Assembly (NCBI GenBank): GCA_009692265.1
Contig: SHZM01000035.1
Coordinates: 1-35,791, forward strand
Direction: 5' to 3'
DNA length: 35,791 nt
From: Gammaproteobacteria bacterium
GTDB taxonomy: Bacteria > Pseudomonadota > Gammaproteobacteria > Ga0077536
Position numbers and translations under genes: made by a program. The notes below the pieces were generated by a model, which was not told where the DNA came from, ran no database searches, and worked only from the letters and a program-made list of their open reading frames with translations. This document shows, piece by piece, positions 23,901 through 34,509 of this stretch (positions are counted from its first letter, which is position 1; the number at the start of each line of letters is the position of its first letter).

Positions 23901-25730
23901 ATGCGTCGACGGCAATTCCTAAAGGTCCTCGGGATTTCGGCAATCGCGACTAGTCCGCGGATTAACGCCGCGCCACTTGCCTCGCCCGACGAAGTCAGTA
24001 GCAGGCGATCGCCTACACACCAAGTAGAAGCAGGACACCGCTGCCAAATTCTGCTGCGCTGGGGCGATCCACTCACCTCTACTGGCACGCCTTGGCACCC
24101 CGGTATTACCTCGCCCACCGACTACGCAGGTCGCTTCGGTTATAACAACGATTTCCTTGCCTATTGGCCCTTGCAACCGCTGATAGGCGAGCGAAATCGC
24201 GGCGTACTGTGCGTAAACCACGAGTTTACGAACCCTCAACTTATGTGGACTGGGTGCTTAACTACACCAGAGATGGATCGGTCTCGCACTGAGGTGGAAG
24301 GTGCTGTACTAGGCCATAGTGTCGTCGAGATCGCCCAAGACGGCCGCGAGGGAGGCTGGCGCTACGAACCCTGTTCGCGCTTCAATCGTCGTTTTACCAT
24401 CGACTCACGTGTTGATTTCACCGGACCTGCCGCCGGGCATCGACGTCTCTGGACCGCCTTAGTTGGCGATGGAAAATTCGCTCACGGCATGCTCGGGCTT
24501 TGCGGCGGCGGCAAGACTCCCTGGGGCACGGTACTTGTGGGCGAAGAGAATTTTCAGACGTTCTTCAACGATCAGGTGACGACCGACGCTGAAGCAAGGA
24601 ATCACCAGCGTTATGGGGTCGGCGCGGAATGCTACTCACCGTGGTGGGCACGTCATTTCGATCGCTTTGATATTGCCAAAGCACCGCGCGAACCGAATCA
24701 TTTTGGGTGGGTTGTGGAAATCGATCCACTACGCCCGGATTCCACGCCAAAAAAGCACACCGCGCTTGGACGGTTTCGACACGAAGCGGCGACCTGCATC
24801 GTTAGTGCCGACGGGCGCCTGGTCGTTTACTCCGGTGACGATGCAGCATTTGAATATCTCTATAAATACGTCTCGGCTGACGCGTATCGCGCGGACGCCG
24901 GTACCGCAAATTCGAAATTACTGGAAGAAGGTACCTTGCATGTTGCACGATTCGCGAACGACGGTTCCTTAGTTTGGCTGCCGTTAGCATTTGGCGCTGG
25001 CCCGTTAACACCGAAAAACGGATTCAATGATCAGGGCGACGTGTTAATTGAGGCGCGGCGCGCGGCGGATCTTTTGCAGGCGACCAAGCTCGATCGCCCC
25101 GAAGATGTCGAAACCGATCCGATTAGCAACGTCATTTACACTCTCCTGACGAATAACCCGGCGCGCACCTCGGACACCCTGGACGCAGCAAATCCGCGTC
25201 CCGAAAATCGCTTCGGCCACGTGCTACAACTTTTGCCACCAGGCGCGCCAGGGCCCAAAGCGCAGCACAGCGCGCCCGAATTTCGGTGGCGGATTTTTCT
25301 ACTCGGCGGCAATCCAGAGAACCCGCTGCATCATGCGCAATACCCGGGCGAAGTTTCAAAAGACGGGTGGTTAGCGGCGCCGGATAATTGCGCCTTTGGT
25401 CCACAAGGTGGTTTGTGGCTCACGTCCGATTCCGGAGCGCTTGGAGCGGCGTTGAATCGCGCGGATGGATTATGGCGCTGCCGCCGAACTGAAACGGGTC
25501 ACGGTTCGCCGCGGCGATTTTTCTCGGCACCACTCGGAAGCGAAGTATGCGGTCCCGAATTTACGCCGGATGGTCGAACCCTTTTTTTGGCCATTCAGCA
25601 TCCTGGGGACACTCTCAACAGTTGTTTTGAGACGCCGAGTACACGCTGGCCAGATTTCGATCCGGCCCTACCACCACGCCCGGCGATCATTGCGATCACC
25701 CGCGACGACGGTGGCGCAATTGGCGGTTAG
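23901..25730 (+). CDS. PhoX-type secreted phosphatase/DUF839 protein
   Basis: The 609-residue protein starts with a twin-arginine signal ([10 protein letters not shown], then a hydrophobic stretch ending at INAAPLA), so it should be exported folded by Tat. The body matches the PhoX/DUF839 family: [90 protein letters not shown] and [11 protein letters not shown]. Characterised PhoX enzymes are Ca/Fe-dependent phosphatases with a beta-propeller, and many homologues are uncharacterised. Its stop overlaps the convergent galU stop within the four bases TTAG. No Pho box was identified upstream. Confidence 0.9.
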   Translation: MRRRQFLKVLGISAIATSPRINAAPLASPDEVSSRRSPTHQVEAGHRCQILLRWGDPLTSTGTPWHPGITSPTDYAGRFGYNNDFLAYWPLQPLIGERNRGVLCVNHEFTNPQLMWTGCLTTPEMDRSRTEVEGAVLGHSVVEIAQDGREGGWRYEPCSRFNRRFTIDSRVDFTGPAAGHRRLWTALVGDGKFAHGMLGLCGGGKTPWGTVLVGEENFQTFFNDQVTTDAEARNHQRYGVGAECYSPWWARHFDRFDIAKAPREPNHFGWVVEIDPLRPDSTPKKHTALGRFRHEAATCIVSADGRLVVYSGDDAAFEYLYKYVSADAYRADAGTANSKLLEEGTLHVARFANDGSLVWLPLAFGAGPLTPKNGFNDQGDVLIEARRAADLLQATKLDRPEDVETDPISNVIYTLLTNNPARTSDTLDAANPRPENRFGHVLQLLPPGAPGPKAQHSAPEFRWRIFLLGGNPENPLHHAQYPGEVSKDGWLAAPDNCAFGPQGGLWLTSDSGALGAALNRADGLWRCRRTETGHGSPRRFFSAPLGSEVCGPEFTPDGRTLFLAIQHPGDTLNSCFETPSTRWPDFDPALPPRPAIIAITRDDGGAIGG

Positions 25731-26611
25731 CCCAGCGCTCGCACCTTTCCTTTCAGTAACTCGGCGAACTCGTTGCCGAGTTCCGGGTGCTTAAGGGCGT
25801 AGTCGATGGTGGCCTCCAAGTATCCTATCTTCGCCCCGCAATCGTAGCGGACACCTTCGAACTCGTAGGCCAACACTTGCTGCGTTTCCAGCAGTGTTGC
25901 GATGGCATCAGTCAACTGAATTTCGGCACCAGCGCCGCGCTCTGTTCGCTCCAGGATCCCCATGATTTCATTAGGCAGAATGTAACGGCCGACGACCGCT
26001 AAATTCGACGGCGCATCTTGTGGCGCGGGCTTCTCGACAATGGATTGAATTTTTGAAATCCGTTCATCTATGGCCTTAATTTGGACAATCCCGTACCGAT
26101 CGCTATGTTCGATTGGAATCGGCTGCACGGCGATAATCCCCGAGTTGTAATGCGCGAACTTCTCCACCATCTGAGCAAGACACCCGCGCCCGCCTCCATC
26201 GATTAAATCATCGGCGAGAATTACCGCAAAAGGCTCATTTCCGATCGCGGGTCTCGCACATAACACGGCGTGCCCTAGCCCCAAGGGTTCCGCTTGTCGA
26301 ATATAAATACAGGCCACATGCGAAGGCAGAATATTACGGACCACTTCGAGCATTTTTGTCTTGTTGCTCTTCTCAAGCTCGGCTTCGAGCTCGTAGGCCT
26401 TATCAAAATGATCGAGGATCGCGCGCTTCGTGCGACCGGTAACAAAAATGAGTTCTTCAATGCCTGCGGCGACCGCTTCTTCGGCGGCGTATTGAATCAG
26501 GGGTTTGTCGACAATCGGGAGCATCTCTTTGGGATTCGCCTTTGTCGCGGGCAGAAAGCGTGTTCCCATTCCCGCAACTGGAAAGATTGCCTTGCGTACT
26601 TTAGTTTTCAC
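25727..26611 (-). CDS. galU: UTP-glucose-1-phosphate uridylyltransferase (GalU)
   Basis: The 294-residue protein shows the nucleotidyltransferase start [20 protein letters not shown], the GalU-specific [32 protein letters not shown], the metal-site region VILADDLID and IVEKPAP. It makes UDP-glucose from UTP and glucose-1-phosphate, feeding surface glycans. The start is GTG at 26611, overlapping the stop of the upstream WbpM-like gene as GTGA, so it is translationally coupled and the last gene of the polysaccharide operon. It converges on the PhoX-like gene with a 4-base overlap. Confidence 0.96.
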   Translation of the reverse strand: MKTKVRKAIFPVAGMGTRFLPATKANPKEMLPIVDKPLIQYAAEEAVAAGIEELIFVTGRTKRAILDHFDKAYELEAELEKSNKTKMLEVVRNILPSHVACIYIRQAEPLGLGHAVLCARPAIGNEPFAVILADDLIDGGGRGCLAQMVEKFAHYNSGIIAVQPIPIEHSDRYGIVQIKAIDERISKIQSIVEKPAPQDAPSNLAVVGRYILPNEIMGILERTERGAGAEIQLTDAIATLLETQQVLAYEFEGVRYDCGAKIGYLEATIDYALKHPELGNEFAELLKGKVRALG

Positions 26612-28479
26612 GGAAGTCCTCGCTTAAAAGGAACGACTACAGTCGGGTTGCCCGGATTCTCCGGGGTTTTGAATTCTGGCACTAATTCCTGCAGCAGCTG
26701 CGTCGTAGTCGCTTCATCAAATCGCTCACAGGCGTCGTGCAAGCGTCTCAATACTCCGCGTACGTGTTCGGCATCGACATCGCGGTGACCCGCAAGGCGC
26801 AGCTTGTCATAACGCGTGGGAACCAATGCCTCCTCGGCGTGAAAAAGCTCCTCCTGTAATTTTTCGCCGGGACGAAGCCCCGTAAAGACGATGCGAATAT
26901 CTGATCCGACTTCGTGCCCGGACAGCCGAATCATCTGTTCGGCAAGGTATTTGATATTCACTGGCTCGCCCATCTCCAACACAAAAATCTCGCCACCCCT
27001 ACCGACCGCGCCAGCTAACAAAATTAATTGCGAGGCTTCGGGAATCGTCATGAAATACCGGCTCGCCTCGGCATGCGTGACCGTCACGGGGCCGCCGTTC
27101 TCGATTTGTTGTTGGAAAAGCGGCACGACGCTGCCGGCGGAGCCCAGAACGTTGCCGAAGCGTACGGTGATAAAGCGCGTCGCGGCATTGTGCTGGAGCG
27201 CTTGGCACACCATTTCCGCGGCGCGCTTGGTCGCGCCCATCACACTCCCCGGACGTACTGCTTTGTCAGTCGAAATCAGTACCACCGTCTCACAGGCGGC
27301 GCCGACGGCTGCACTGGCAACGAGGTGAGTACCAAGTACATTGTTGCGTACACCCTCGCGAACCTGGATTTCGACCAACGGGACATGCTTATAAGCCGCG
27401 GCGTGAAAGACGACCTGCGGCTTAAAGCTACTGAACATATGTTCGACGGCAGCGCGGTCGCAGACGTCACCCATTCGACAGATGAGTTTCAAATGAGGAT
27501 GCGCTGCCCTCAGCTCGCGCTCAATTTCGTAAAGATTAAATTCGCTTTGATCAAAGATCAGTAATTGCGAGATGCCGAGACGCGCAATTTGGCGACATAG
27601 CTCAGCGCCGATCGAACCACCGCCACCCGTCACAAGAATGACCTTGCTGGCAAGGCTCCGCTGCATTAAAGGCCAGTCGAGTTGAATCGCGGTTCGACCA
27701 AGCAAGTCGTCAATCGCAACCTGGCGTACCTCGCGCAACATAAGTTTGCCGGCGACTATGTCCTGTAACCGTGGCACCGTGCGGAACGCACAGCCAGCAC
27801 CTTCGCAGATTTCGACGATCCGCTGCATCTCAAGATTATTGGCCGAAGGGATCGCAATAACGGCGAGTTCAATTTGATAGCGCTGAACGAGGCTCGGCAC
27901 CGCTTCGATGATTCCAAGCACCGGTACGCCATGAATTCGTCGTCGCGCAAGCGCTTTCCGATCATCCACCAAACCGATCGGCAAGTAATTTGGATCGCGT
28001 AGAATTTCGCGTAAGAACGTCTCGCCACCCTCGCCGGCACCGATAATCAAGACACGCGTGCCGCCTGTGAATTGTCGAAGATTGAGCGTTCGGTCCTTCC
28101 ACAGTCGAAAACAAAGTCGTGGACCACCTAACAAAAGTAACAAGAACACGGGGTACAGCATCAGAATCGAACGCGGGATCCCTTCTAGTCGGTTAAACAG
28201 GACCAGCGCCAAGGTAACCGAGAGACCGCCGATGCCAACGCTGCGAATAATATTCCACAGGTCGCGTAGGCTCGCGAATCGCCACAACCCACGGTACAAG
28301 CCGAACCGCCACAGTAGCAGGCCCTGCACAAACACCACGATTGGCAGCGCCGTTAGGCCGCTCGCGAGATACTCCGGCGGCGGTACCGAGAAATTGAAGC
28401 GCGCGAATAAGGCAAACGTCCAGGCGAATGCCACCATCAGCAGATCGTGGGCGATAACGATATTGCGTGAATTAATCAT
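26608..28479 (-). CDS. WbpM/CapD-like UDP-HexNAc 4,6-dehydratase
   Basis: The 623-residue protein has N-terminal membrane helices (within about 5-120), a first Rossmann-like domain ([17 protein letters not shown], about 143-159), and the catalytic SDR domain with TGGGGSIG (285-292), [17 protein letters not shown] (403-408) and VMGATK (413-418). Met414-x3-Lys418 replaces the usual Tyr-x3-Lys, as in WbpM. These large membrane dehydratases turn UDP-GlcNAc into the 4-keto-6-deoxy intermediate used for QuiNAc, FucNAc or bacillosamine. The ATG at 28479 is 12 bases past the previous stop. With the WbpV-like SDR and the WbpL-like transferase it gives a complete route to a 6-deoxy-HexNAc primer. Confidence 0.93.
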   Translation of the reverse strand: MINSRNIVIAHDLLMVAFAWTFALFARFNFSVPPPEYLASGLTALPIVVFVQGLLLWRFGLYRGLWRFASLRDLWNIIRSVGIGGLSVTLALVLFNRLEGIPRSILMLYPVFLLLLLGGPRLCFRLWKDRTLNLRQFTGGTRVLIIGAGEGGETFLREILRDPNYLPIGLVDDRKALARRRIHGVPVLGIIEAVPSLVQRYQIELAVIAIPSANNLEMQRIVEICEGAGCAFRTVPRLQDIVAGKLMLREVRQVAIDDLLGRTAIQLDWPLMQRSLASKVILVTGGGGSIGAELCRQIARLGISQLLIFDQSEFNLYEIERELRAAHPHLKLICRMGDVCDRAAVEHMFSSFKPQVVFHAAAYKHVPLVEIQVREGVRNNVLGTHLVASAAVGAACETVVLISTDKAVRPGSVMGATKRAAEMVCQALQHNAATRFITVRFGNVLGSAGSVVPLFQQQIENGGPVTVTHAEASRYFMTIPEASQLILLAGAVGRGGEIFVLEMGEPVNIKYLAEQMIRLSGHEVGSDIRIVFTGLRPGEKLQEELFHAEEALVPTRYDKLRLAGHRDVDAEHVRGVLRRLHDACERFDEATTTQLLQELVPEFKTPENPGNPTVVVPFKRGLP

Positions 28480-28491
28480 TGCGAGGAAATG

Positions 28492-29490
28492 TTAGCGAGA
28501 AAAATCTGCTCTTTTAATGATGATGGCCCATAGTGTAGCAATCAAAACGTACACGAGAGCGGCACATTCAAATCCGTACTGCGGGTAAGCGACCGACAGC
28601 CACGCGCCAGGGTAGGCAACCAGCACCATCAAAAATACCAATCCGAGAGCAACTTTTCGATGACTCCACCCCACTTGCACCAATAATTGGTAGGCATGGG
28701 TGCGATGAGCCGCCCGCCAATTCTCCCCGCTTATGATGCGTCGGAATAGGGTCAAGGTTGCATCCGTTATGAAGGGTGAGAGCAGAATTATCCAAAAGAA
28801 TGGAATTAGCCCGTGCAGCGCGGTTACCAGGATCAGCAAACCGAAGCAGGCACCCAGAAAATAACTACCGACGTCTCCTAAAAATATTTGCGCGGGCTGC
28901 CAATTCCACCATAGAAATCCCGCGCTAGCACCCGCGATACTTGCGGCTGCGAATGCGACACCATCGAAATTAAGGTATCCAGACAGGACTGCGCCGGCGA
29001 TGCCTGCCGTGACGGCTTGAACCGCGGCCAACCCGTCGCTTCCATCCATGAAGTTATAAAGATTAACGCTCCAAATGAGCACAAGCGATAGCAGAACTCC
29101 GAGGCACACGGTTAGGACGTTGAACGGCGTCATCGTCACGGCGAAAAGACTATAGACACACACGAGTGAGAAGGCGGTCTGGAAGACTAGTCGGATTTCC
29201 GGCCGTATCGAGCGATAATCGTCGAGCGCTCCAAGCACTGCATAGCACGCCGTGGATATCCATATGATGGCGGCCACCGCCCGGGAAATGTCTCCTACCA
29301 CTGCCGCTACTGCATTTACCCCAAGTACCACAGCTGCGATCGCAAGCCCGCCGCCGCGCGGCACAGGCAGCGAATGCGAGCTGCGGGCATTCGGGATATC
29401 CAGGATTGCTTTTGCAATCGCCCAACGACGAACTCTTCCGGTAATCCACCACGAGAGGATGGCCGCCGCAAGAAAGCCGATAACTTCCAT
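28492..29490 (-). CDS. Polyprenyl-phosphate sugar-1-phosphate transferase (WecA/WbpL-like)
   Basis: The roughly 332-residue polytopic membrane protein of the MraY/WecA family shows ILDIPNARSSHSLPVPRGGG at the first cytoplasmic loop, VLGALDDYRSI with the metal-binding aspartates, WSVNLYNFMDGSDGLA, FLGDVGSYFLG, and the carbohydrate-recognition loop HRTHAYQLLVQ. It should attach a HexNAc-1-phosphate or a 6-deoxy derivative (QuiNAc/FucNAc) to undecaprenyl phosphate, starting glycan assembly. The HRTHxYQ loop groups it with WbpL/WreU rather than with MraY. I use the ATG at 29490, after the SDR gene's stop; earlier in-frame starts (29532, 29550) overlap that gene. No strong ribosome site distinguishes them. 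Confidence 0.9.
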   Translation of the reverse strand: MEVIGFLAAAILSWWITGRVRRWAIAKAILDIPNARSSHSLPVPRGGGLAIAAVVLGVNAVAAVVGDISRAVAAIIWISTACYAVLGALDDYRSIRPEIRLVFQTAFSLVCVYSLFAVTMTPFNVLTVCLGVLLSLVLIWSVNLYNFMDGSDGLAAVQAVTAGIAGAVLSGYLNFDGVAFAAASIAGASAGFLWWNWQPAQIFLGDVGSYFLGACFGLLILVTALHGLIPFFWIILLSPFITDATLTLFRRIISGENWRAAHRTHAYQLLVQVGWSHRKVALGLVFLMVLVAYPGAWLSVAYPQYGFECAALVYVLIATLWAIIIKRADFSR

Positions 29491-29510
29491 GAAAGACGGG
29501 GAGACCCCGG

Positions 29511-30479
29511 TTAATGTGTACGGTAATACCATAGCCCGATCTCGGACCATGCGCGGTCTAAATCAATCGCGGGACGCCAGCCGAGTTCATCCTCGATTGC
29601 ACGCGAATCGAGGACCATTGACTCAGTTAAGCGTGCGACTTGCGCGCTCCTACCGACGATCTTCCCTGCCCTTCTCAAGAGCGCGACCGGACAGTGCCAC
29701 AACCGCAGGCGACGCTTTAATCCGTGTGCCATTAATGCGCACAGTGCTGGGGTTGAAAGGGCACAATCGGTAACCGTAAAAGTTCGCATGCCGACTCGCG
29801 GTGACTTTAGGGACAACAAAATGGCATCGAGCAGATATTTGCGATCAACGAGGCTACGGCGATTAACGATCGAGGCGAGTGGCAGTGGTATTCCGTTGGC
29901 GATCGCTCGTAATAAGCTCAGTAGATTACCGCCGACACCTGGACCGTAGACCAACGGGGGCCGCAATATAGTCAACCCCGCTGTGCCGGAAGCCGCGATG
30001 ATCGCACCTAACAATCGCTCCGCTTCAAGTTTGGACTGGCCGTAAGGTCCCTCTGGTGCGGGCGGAGAAGCATGCGATAGGTTGCCCCATTGCTCGGGAC
30101 CAATTCGCGGTGACCGTTCCCCGCTAACTTTACTCGAACTCATGAATACGAAATTTCCAACACCCACCGCCGTCGCATGGACCGCCAGCGCGCGTGTGAG
30201 TTCGACGTTCGTTTGCCAGAATTCACTTAGTGTTTGAGAGTCGACACCCTCCCCGCGATGAGTGCGGGCCGCGAGATGCACGATAGCATCGTGCCCCGCG
30301 AGTGCCGCACACCACTGCGCAGAAGTAGTTAGTTCTTCCAATATGACCTCTCGACTCACACAACGCGGCGCGTGTGATCCATGTCGGACCAGCGCGGTAA
30401 CTTGATCGCCTTGCGACGCTAAACATGCACAAAGCTCAGCGCCAATAAAGCCAGTTGCACCGGTGACTACTAATCGCAT
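29511..30479 (-). CDS. NAD-dependent sugar epimerase/reductase (WbpV-like SDR)
   Basis: The 322-residue extended SDR has TGATGFIGAELC at the N-terminus (NAD binding), IVHLAARTH, FMSSSKVSGE, and the catalytic YGQSK, followed by ILRPPLVYGPGVGGN and a C-terminal sugar-binding part ending in LGWRPAIDLDRAWSEIGLW. Next to a WbpM-like dehydratase and a WbpL-like transferase, the best guess is the C4 reductase that turns the 4-keto-6-deoxy sugar into UDP-QuiNAc or UDP-FucNAc, as for WbpV/WreQ. A plain 4-epimerase is the alternative. The ATG at 30479 follows the GT4 stop by two bases, so it is part of the same operon. Confidence 0.88.
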   Translation of the reverse strand: MRLVVTGATGFIGAELCACLASQGDQVTALVRHGSHAPRCVSREVILEELTTSAQWCAALAGHDAIVHLAARTHRGEGVDSQTLSEFWQTNVELTRALAVHATAVGVGNFVFMSSSKVSGERSPRIGPEQWGNLSHASPPAPEGPYGQSKLEAERLLGAIIAASGTAGLTILRPPLVYGPGVGGNLLSLLRAIANGIPLPLASIVNRRSLVDRKYLLDAILLSLKSPRVGMRTFTVTDCALSTPALCALMAHGLKRRLRLWHCPVALLRRAGKIVGRSAQVARLTESMVLDSRAIEDELGWRPAIDLDRAWSEIGLWYYRTH

Positions 30480-30481
30480 CG

Positions 30482-31627
30482 TTAGATCCCGGATTCCACG
30501 CCGTGGAGTTCGCCGTAGAAGTCTAGCGTTTGCTTCGCAATCATCGCTAGTGAAAACTCTGCCTCAATGATGCTGCGCGCTCGCACGCCGAAGTCACGTC
30601 TCCTCAGTGGATCCGCCAGAAGTTGAACGATTGCTTGTTCAAGTGCTTCACTGTTACGAAGTGGGACCAGAAGTCCGGTGCTGTTATTGCGGCAGATCTC
30701 TCGGCACCCCGGCACATCTGTCGCAATAAGTGGACGACCACAGGCCGCGGCTTCGAGAAGCACCTTCGGGAGTCCTTCGCGGTACGACGGTAGACACACG
30801 ATTGCCGCACGGCGATAGATACTTGCCATATCGGCGCGAATCCCCCACCACTCTATTCCAGGGAGCAGCATGGCCTTGAGTTCCTCGGTTCGAAGCGCGG
30901 CCGGATTATCGAGATCAAGCGCGCCCACCAGAGCAAAGCGGACATTAACCCCCCGTCGCAGAATTCGCTTTGCGGCGTCAAGGAATTCACAGATCCCTTT
31001 ATCGCGTAACAACCGGGCCGGTAAAATAACTAAGGGAATCTGTTCCTCTTCCGCGTACGCTGGGGAAAATTGCAAGGTGTCGACACCTACACCGGCTATC
31101 AACCGCGTTCGCGCTAAATCGCCCACCCCATGCTTGCGCAATTCCTGTAGATCATCGTCGTTTTGTACGAGCAAAGACGAGTTCCGCCGGCCCAGCAACC
31201 ATCGAAGTAGACAAAGAACCAAGACTCGCATACCGCGCGCCGGAGCGCCTTCGGCCGTAAATAAATAGCCCAAGCCCGTCACTGCGTGGATAAACGACAC
31301 GTGAGGTGCCGTCAGCACGGCAAGAGCGCTCAGTAATATCGGCTTCAACGCGACTAGATGAACGATGGTGGGACGCTCGGCACGAATCAATTTCGCAAGT
31401 GCGATAAGACAGTGGAGGTCTCGTCCCGGGTGACGTAGCGAGCGTTCGAACGGAAGCGCAATGCATCGGATATTTTCTGCCTCAATCTGGGCGCGGTAGG
31501 CGCTATAACGGGCAATAAGAACGACTTCATATCCCGCATCACGGGCATTTCTCGCAAGCCCGAGTCGATGTGACCAGAAATACCAGTCTTCCGTCACCAC
31601 GAACAGCACTCGTGGCTTACGTTTCAT
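30482..31627 (-). CDS. GT4 glycosyltransferase (third in the operon)
   Basis: The 381-residue protein has a GT-B fold. The N-terminal acceptor domain begins VLFVVTEDWYFWSHRLGLAR, typical of the PglA/WbpT-like branch. The donor domain carries ILPARLLRDKGICEFLDAA, LPSYREGLPKVLLEAAACG (the E-x7-E motif) and PLIATDVPGCREI. The length is normal. It should be a cytoplasmic-face retaining transferase that adds a sugar to the lipid-linked primer; position next to the primer genes and similarity in style to PglA suggest the second sugar, but this is inference. A 165-base gap separates it from the preceding GT4 gene. Confidence 0.92.
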   Translation of the reverse strand: MKRKPRVLFVVTEDWYFWSHRLGLARNARDAGYEVVLIARYSAYRAQIEAENIRCIALPFERSLRHPGRDLHCLIALAKLIRAERPTIVHLVALKPILLSALAVLTAPHVSFIHAVTGLGYLFTAEGAPARGMRVLVLCLLRWLLGRRNSSLLVQNDDDLQELRKHGVGDLARTRLIAGVGVDTLQFSPAYAEEEQIPLVILPARLLRDKGICEFLDAAKRILRRGVNVRFALVGALDLDNPAALRTEELKAMLLPGIEWWGIRADMASIYRRAAIVCLPSYREGLPKVLLEAAACGRPLIATDVPGCREICRNNSTGLLVPLRNSEALEQAIVQLLADPLRRRDFGVRARSIIEAEFSLAMIAKQTLDFYGELHGVESGI

Positions 31628-31792
31628 AGGTGGTTACGTGCGTCAACGGACTCGCTATTTAGTGCTCATTCTCATTCGTTTTCAGGCTAACACTGGACGT
31701 GCCAACACTCTCAACGCCTTTGCCCATTAATGAAGAGGAATATGGTGCTCGGGCTATCCCTGTGAGTGAATATCCGCAGTTCTAGTTTCACT

Positions 31793-32944
31793 CTAACCAG
31801 CTGGCACACCCGCCAAGCGTCGATAGAGCTCTTCGTATTGCCGAGTAATTATGCCAAGCGAGTAGTTCGCGGTAATTCGATTTCTGGCGGCGCTTGCGCG
31901 ACGCTTGTATTCGTCAGGTTCCCAGGCGAGACCGCACAGAATGGCTGCAGCCAATGCTTCCGGCGCCCGCCGTGGAACGAGTATTCCGGTATCAGCTACA
32001 ACCAACCCTGCATCTCCGACATCCGTGGTGATGCAGGGCACTCCGCTAGACATAGCTTCGCCGAGCACATTCGGAAATCCTTCTCCAAAAGCTGAACTGA
32101 GCGCGAAGAAATCTAACCCTGGATAAATACCCTCGACGTTTACCTGAACGTCCTCAAGCATAAACTGATCGCTCATTTCTAATCGCGCCACCTCCTTTCG
32201 TAACTGGGGGATCCCCGCGCCACAGAGGTAAAACATTACGTCATCACGTTGCATCAGCACGATTTTTGCAGCAGCCAACAGCGTCTCGTGATCTTTCATT
32301 GGGTCGCGCCGGGCGACAAGACCCACGATTCTCAGGAACTCCGGGACCCCCAAGCGCGTGCGGAATTCACGTCGCCGGTTCGCGTTTGGACTGAATTTAT
32401 CAATATCAAAACCATTCCCGATTAAAACCCATTCGCGCGCGCGGTAACCGAGTTTTTCGTGTATCGAGATCCCCGCGTGACTGTTGGACACAATCGCGCT
32501 TGGCACACCTGATAGAGCTACCAGTGCTCGGCGTACGATCTGAGTAGTAAGTGAGTATTTCTCCAAATTCATATCGGTACAGCGAATGTTCCACACAATT
32601 TTTGGTCGTCCACAGCAATACACCAAGGCGCTACCCAGTAAATCCGCGTGGTATAGCCAGGACTGAATAATCGTTGGTCTGAAATGGCGCAACACCTTCA
32701 GTGCGCGATAAAATCCAGCTACGGATAGTTTTCCCCTCGGCATGCCGAGGGTGATTACTTCGACTCCGTGGTCCGCGAGGGGTCCACACCCCTTCGGCAC
32801 TCCAGACATCGCAATTATCAATTGTTGAATCCGTGGCGCGAGCGCGGCTGCGACCTTGATGAGCATCCGTTCTGCACCGCCAATCTCAAGTCCTGTAATG
32901 ATGTGCGCAACACGGATTTCGGAAGATCCGCCTCCGCCGGTCAT
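31793..32944 (-). CDS. GT4 glycosyltransferase (second in the operon)
   Basis: The 383-residue GT-B protein has the glycine-rich start HIITGLEIGGAERMLIKVA, the inter-domain strand IGNGFDIDKFSPN, LVARRDPMKDHETLLAAA and the donor motif SSAFGEGFPNVLGEAMSSG (E-x7-E), followed by TTDVGDAG. The fold and length match retaining GT4 enzymes of O-antigen and exopolysaccharide clusters. Donor and acceptor cannot be read. The ATG at 32944 is preceded by an open stretch in another frame whose TGA overlaps it, a short 43-codon frame of doubtful value. The gaps on both sides (162 and 165 bases) are longer than elsewhere in this cluster. Confidence 0.92.
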   Translation of the reverse strand: MTGGGGSSEIRVAHIITGLEIGGAERMLIKVAAALAPRIQQLIIAMSGVPKGCGPLADHGVEVITLGMPRGKLSVAGFYRALKVLRHFRPTIIQSWLYHADLLGSALVYCCGRPKIVWNIRCTDMNLEKYSLTTQIVRRALVALSGVPSAIVSNSHAGISIHEKLGYRAREWVLIGNGFDIDKFSPNANRRREFRTRLGVPEFLRIVGLVARRDPMKDHETLLAAAKIVLMQRDDVMFYLCGAGIPQLRKEVARLEMSDQFMLEDVQVNVEGIYPGLDFFALSSAFGEGFPNVLGEAMSSGVPCITTDVGDAGLVVADTGILVPRRAPEALAAAILCGLAWEPDEYKRRASAARNRITANYSLGIITRQYEELYRRLAGVPAG

Positions 32945-33106
32945 GTCGAGAGGGCCTCGCGGACAAAGGCATCCAATAAGATGTTGGGCATTGCCACGGG
33001 TCTCTGAGTTTGCACTACGAATTGGAATTGCGCACAGCGGCGGCAGCAGAATAGGAACAAGCCAGAGTGCATTCCCACTCCCTAGACCACTGGATTTTTT
33101 TCTTCT

Positions 33107-34285
33107 TCATGCTTTCGACGTTCGAATCGTATCTTCTATCAGGGTTACTACGCGCGCGGTAATAGCCTGCCAACTCAGCGGTCCTTCGGCAGCGGCGCGC
33201 CCCGCCGTGCCCCGTCGCACCAGTTCGGCGGGGTCATTAATCAGGCGCTCAATACCGTGGGCAAGTTCGTCAGGATTATCGGGCGGCACTAGCACCGGCC
33301 AGCCAGTTGAACCTAATTCTCGCAGGCCTGGCAAATCGCTTGCGACCAGCGGTCTTCCCGCAGCCATGTAGTCACCCAGCTTGATCGTCGCGACTCCAAC
33401 TTTTTCATAAAGTTGCCGCGAAAACGGCGCGATTGCTATGTCGAAGCAGTTTATCGCTTCGTTTGCGTCCGCTAACTTTATCGAACCAAAAAATCTGACA
33501 CGGCCTTCAAGTGCATGGTGTCGCATTAACTGCTCCAGCCGACCGCGCTCCGGACCATCTCCGAAAATCAATAGGCGTACGTTCGGACAGCGTTTTGAGA
33601 TTGCTCGCATCGCGTCGATCGCGTGGTGAACTCCGTGCCACGGGATCAGGGAACCGATAAAGCCCACGTAGCGCAGGGCCGGATCAAGCGCCCATTTCGC
33701 CAAGGCCGATTCGCGCGCTAGAGGCCTAAACGTTTCAGGGTCGGCGCCATTACCAATGACCGTAATCGAGCTCCCGTTGCAGCCCGAGTCGATCAGCAGG
33801 TCACGTATCCCCGCTGTAACAGTCCGGCACGCCGTAGAGAGCTTGCAATCTAATGCTTGGAGGTAACTTTCGATGAACGCGAATTGTCGCGCCCGTCCGA
33901 TGTAAAGCCGTTCAATGGCTTGCCACGAATTGTGCTCGGTAATTACCGGAATATTAAAGACACGTCCAAGCATTCCTATGACACAGGTGAATAAATTATT
34001 TCGCAGATATATTGCATCGGGCCGGTTCTTGCGGACTTGCCGGAGGATTTCTGGCACTTGAAAGAATGTTTCAAGTGATGCCGGCAGTCCCAGCCGTCGC
34101 ATGCTTGGTGTCGGGACCAAGCATGCGCGCACGGCACCGCGCAAATTCTCGAATTCACCTGTCGCGGGCGCGAGCAGAGCAACACTGTGCCCAGCCAAAA
34201 GCATGTTATTCGCTAAGGCCGATTGGTGGATGACTCCCCCAGACACTTTCGTATAGTCGACCAAACCGATAAGCAGAATTTTCAT
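33107..34285 (-). CDS. GT4 glycosyltransferase (first in the operon)
   Basis: The 392-residue GT-B protein has LIGLVDYTKVSGGVIHQSAL at the N-terminus, VITEHNSW in the acceptor domain, VIGNGADPETFRP at the hinge, YVGFIGSLIPWHGVHHAIDA, LLIFGDGPERGRLEQL and KVGVATIKLGDYMAAGRPLV. In the last motif an aspartate (GDYMAAG) stands where GT4 enzymes usually have the second glutamate of E-x7-E, a conservative change seen in a sub-branch. It is the promoter-proximal gene of the minus-strand cluster and is divergent from wecB. The sugar specificity is unknown. Confidence 0.92.
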   Translation of the reverse strand: MKILLIGLVDYTKVSGGVIHQSALANNMLLAGHSVALLAPATGEFENLRGAVRACLVPTPSMRRLGLPASLETFFQVPEILRQVRKNRPDAIYLRNNLFTCVIGMLGRVFNIPVITEHNSWQAIERLYIGRARQFAFIESYLQALDCKLSTACRTVTAGIRDLLIDSGCNGSSITVIGNGADPETFRPLARESALAKWALDPALRYVGFIGSLIPWHGVHHAIDAMRAISKRCPNVRLLIFGDGPERGRLEQLMRHHALEGRVRFFGSIKLADANEAINCFDIAIAPFSRQLYEKVGVATIKLGDYMAAGRPLVASDLPGLRELGSTGWPVLVPPDNPDELAHGIERLINDPAELVRRGTAGRAAAEGPLSWQAITARVVTLIEDTIRTSKA

Positions 34286-34359
34286 CCCATGATTCTACAT
34301 TTCTTTCTACAACTTCGATCATAATGCCAAGGAGCTGTTATTTTCCAAGTCAAATAGAA

Positions 34360-34388
34360 TTGCGCATTTACGGCTGAAGCTGTGATAA
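34360..34388 (+). promoter_or_regulatory. Candidate promoter for wecB
   Basis: TTGCGC (34360-34365) and TGATAA (34383-34388) are separated by 17 bases in the 224-base region between the divergent GT4 and wecB genes. Both boxes are only partly consensus, so the match is modest. The leader would be about 115 bases. Confidence 0.3.
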
Positions 34389-34509
34389 CACCCGCGTCGA
34401 GCGCCTTTCAGTGGGCCGGGGTAGAATCTGCTGGGGCCACTGATGCACCGCGCCGTTTAGGCAATTTCAATGGGCCACAAGACAGCCCCAAAATCGCCGG
34501 AGGTCGAAT

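Noticed and set aside
27028-27564. A 178-codon plus-strand open frame opposite the WbpM-like gene, with similar frames at 26294-26788 and 29252-29773
   Set aside because: All are antisense to strongly conserved genes and show no recognisable domain or start signals.
32945-33106. A 43-codon minus-strand frame whose TGA overlaps the second GT4 gene's ATG
   Set aside because: The overlap looks like coupling, but the peptide is Cys/Arg/Gln-rich without domain character and no good ribosome site precedes it.
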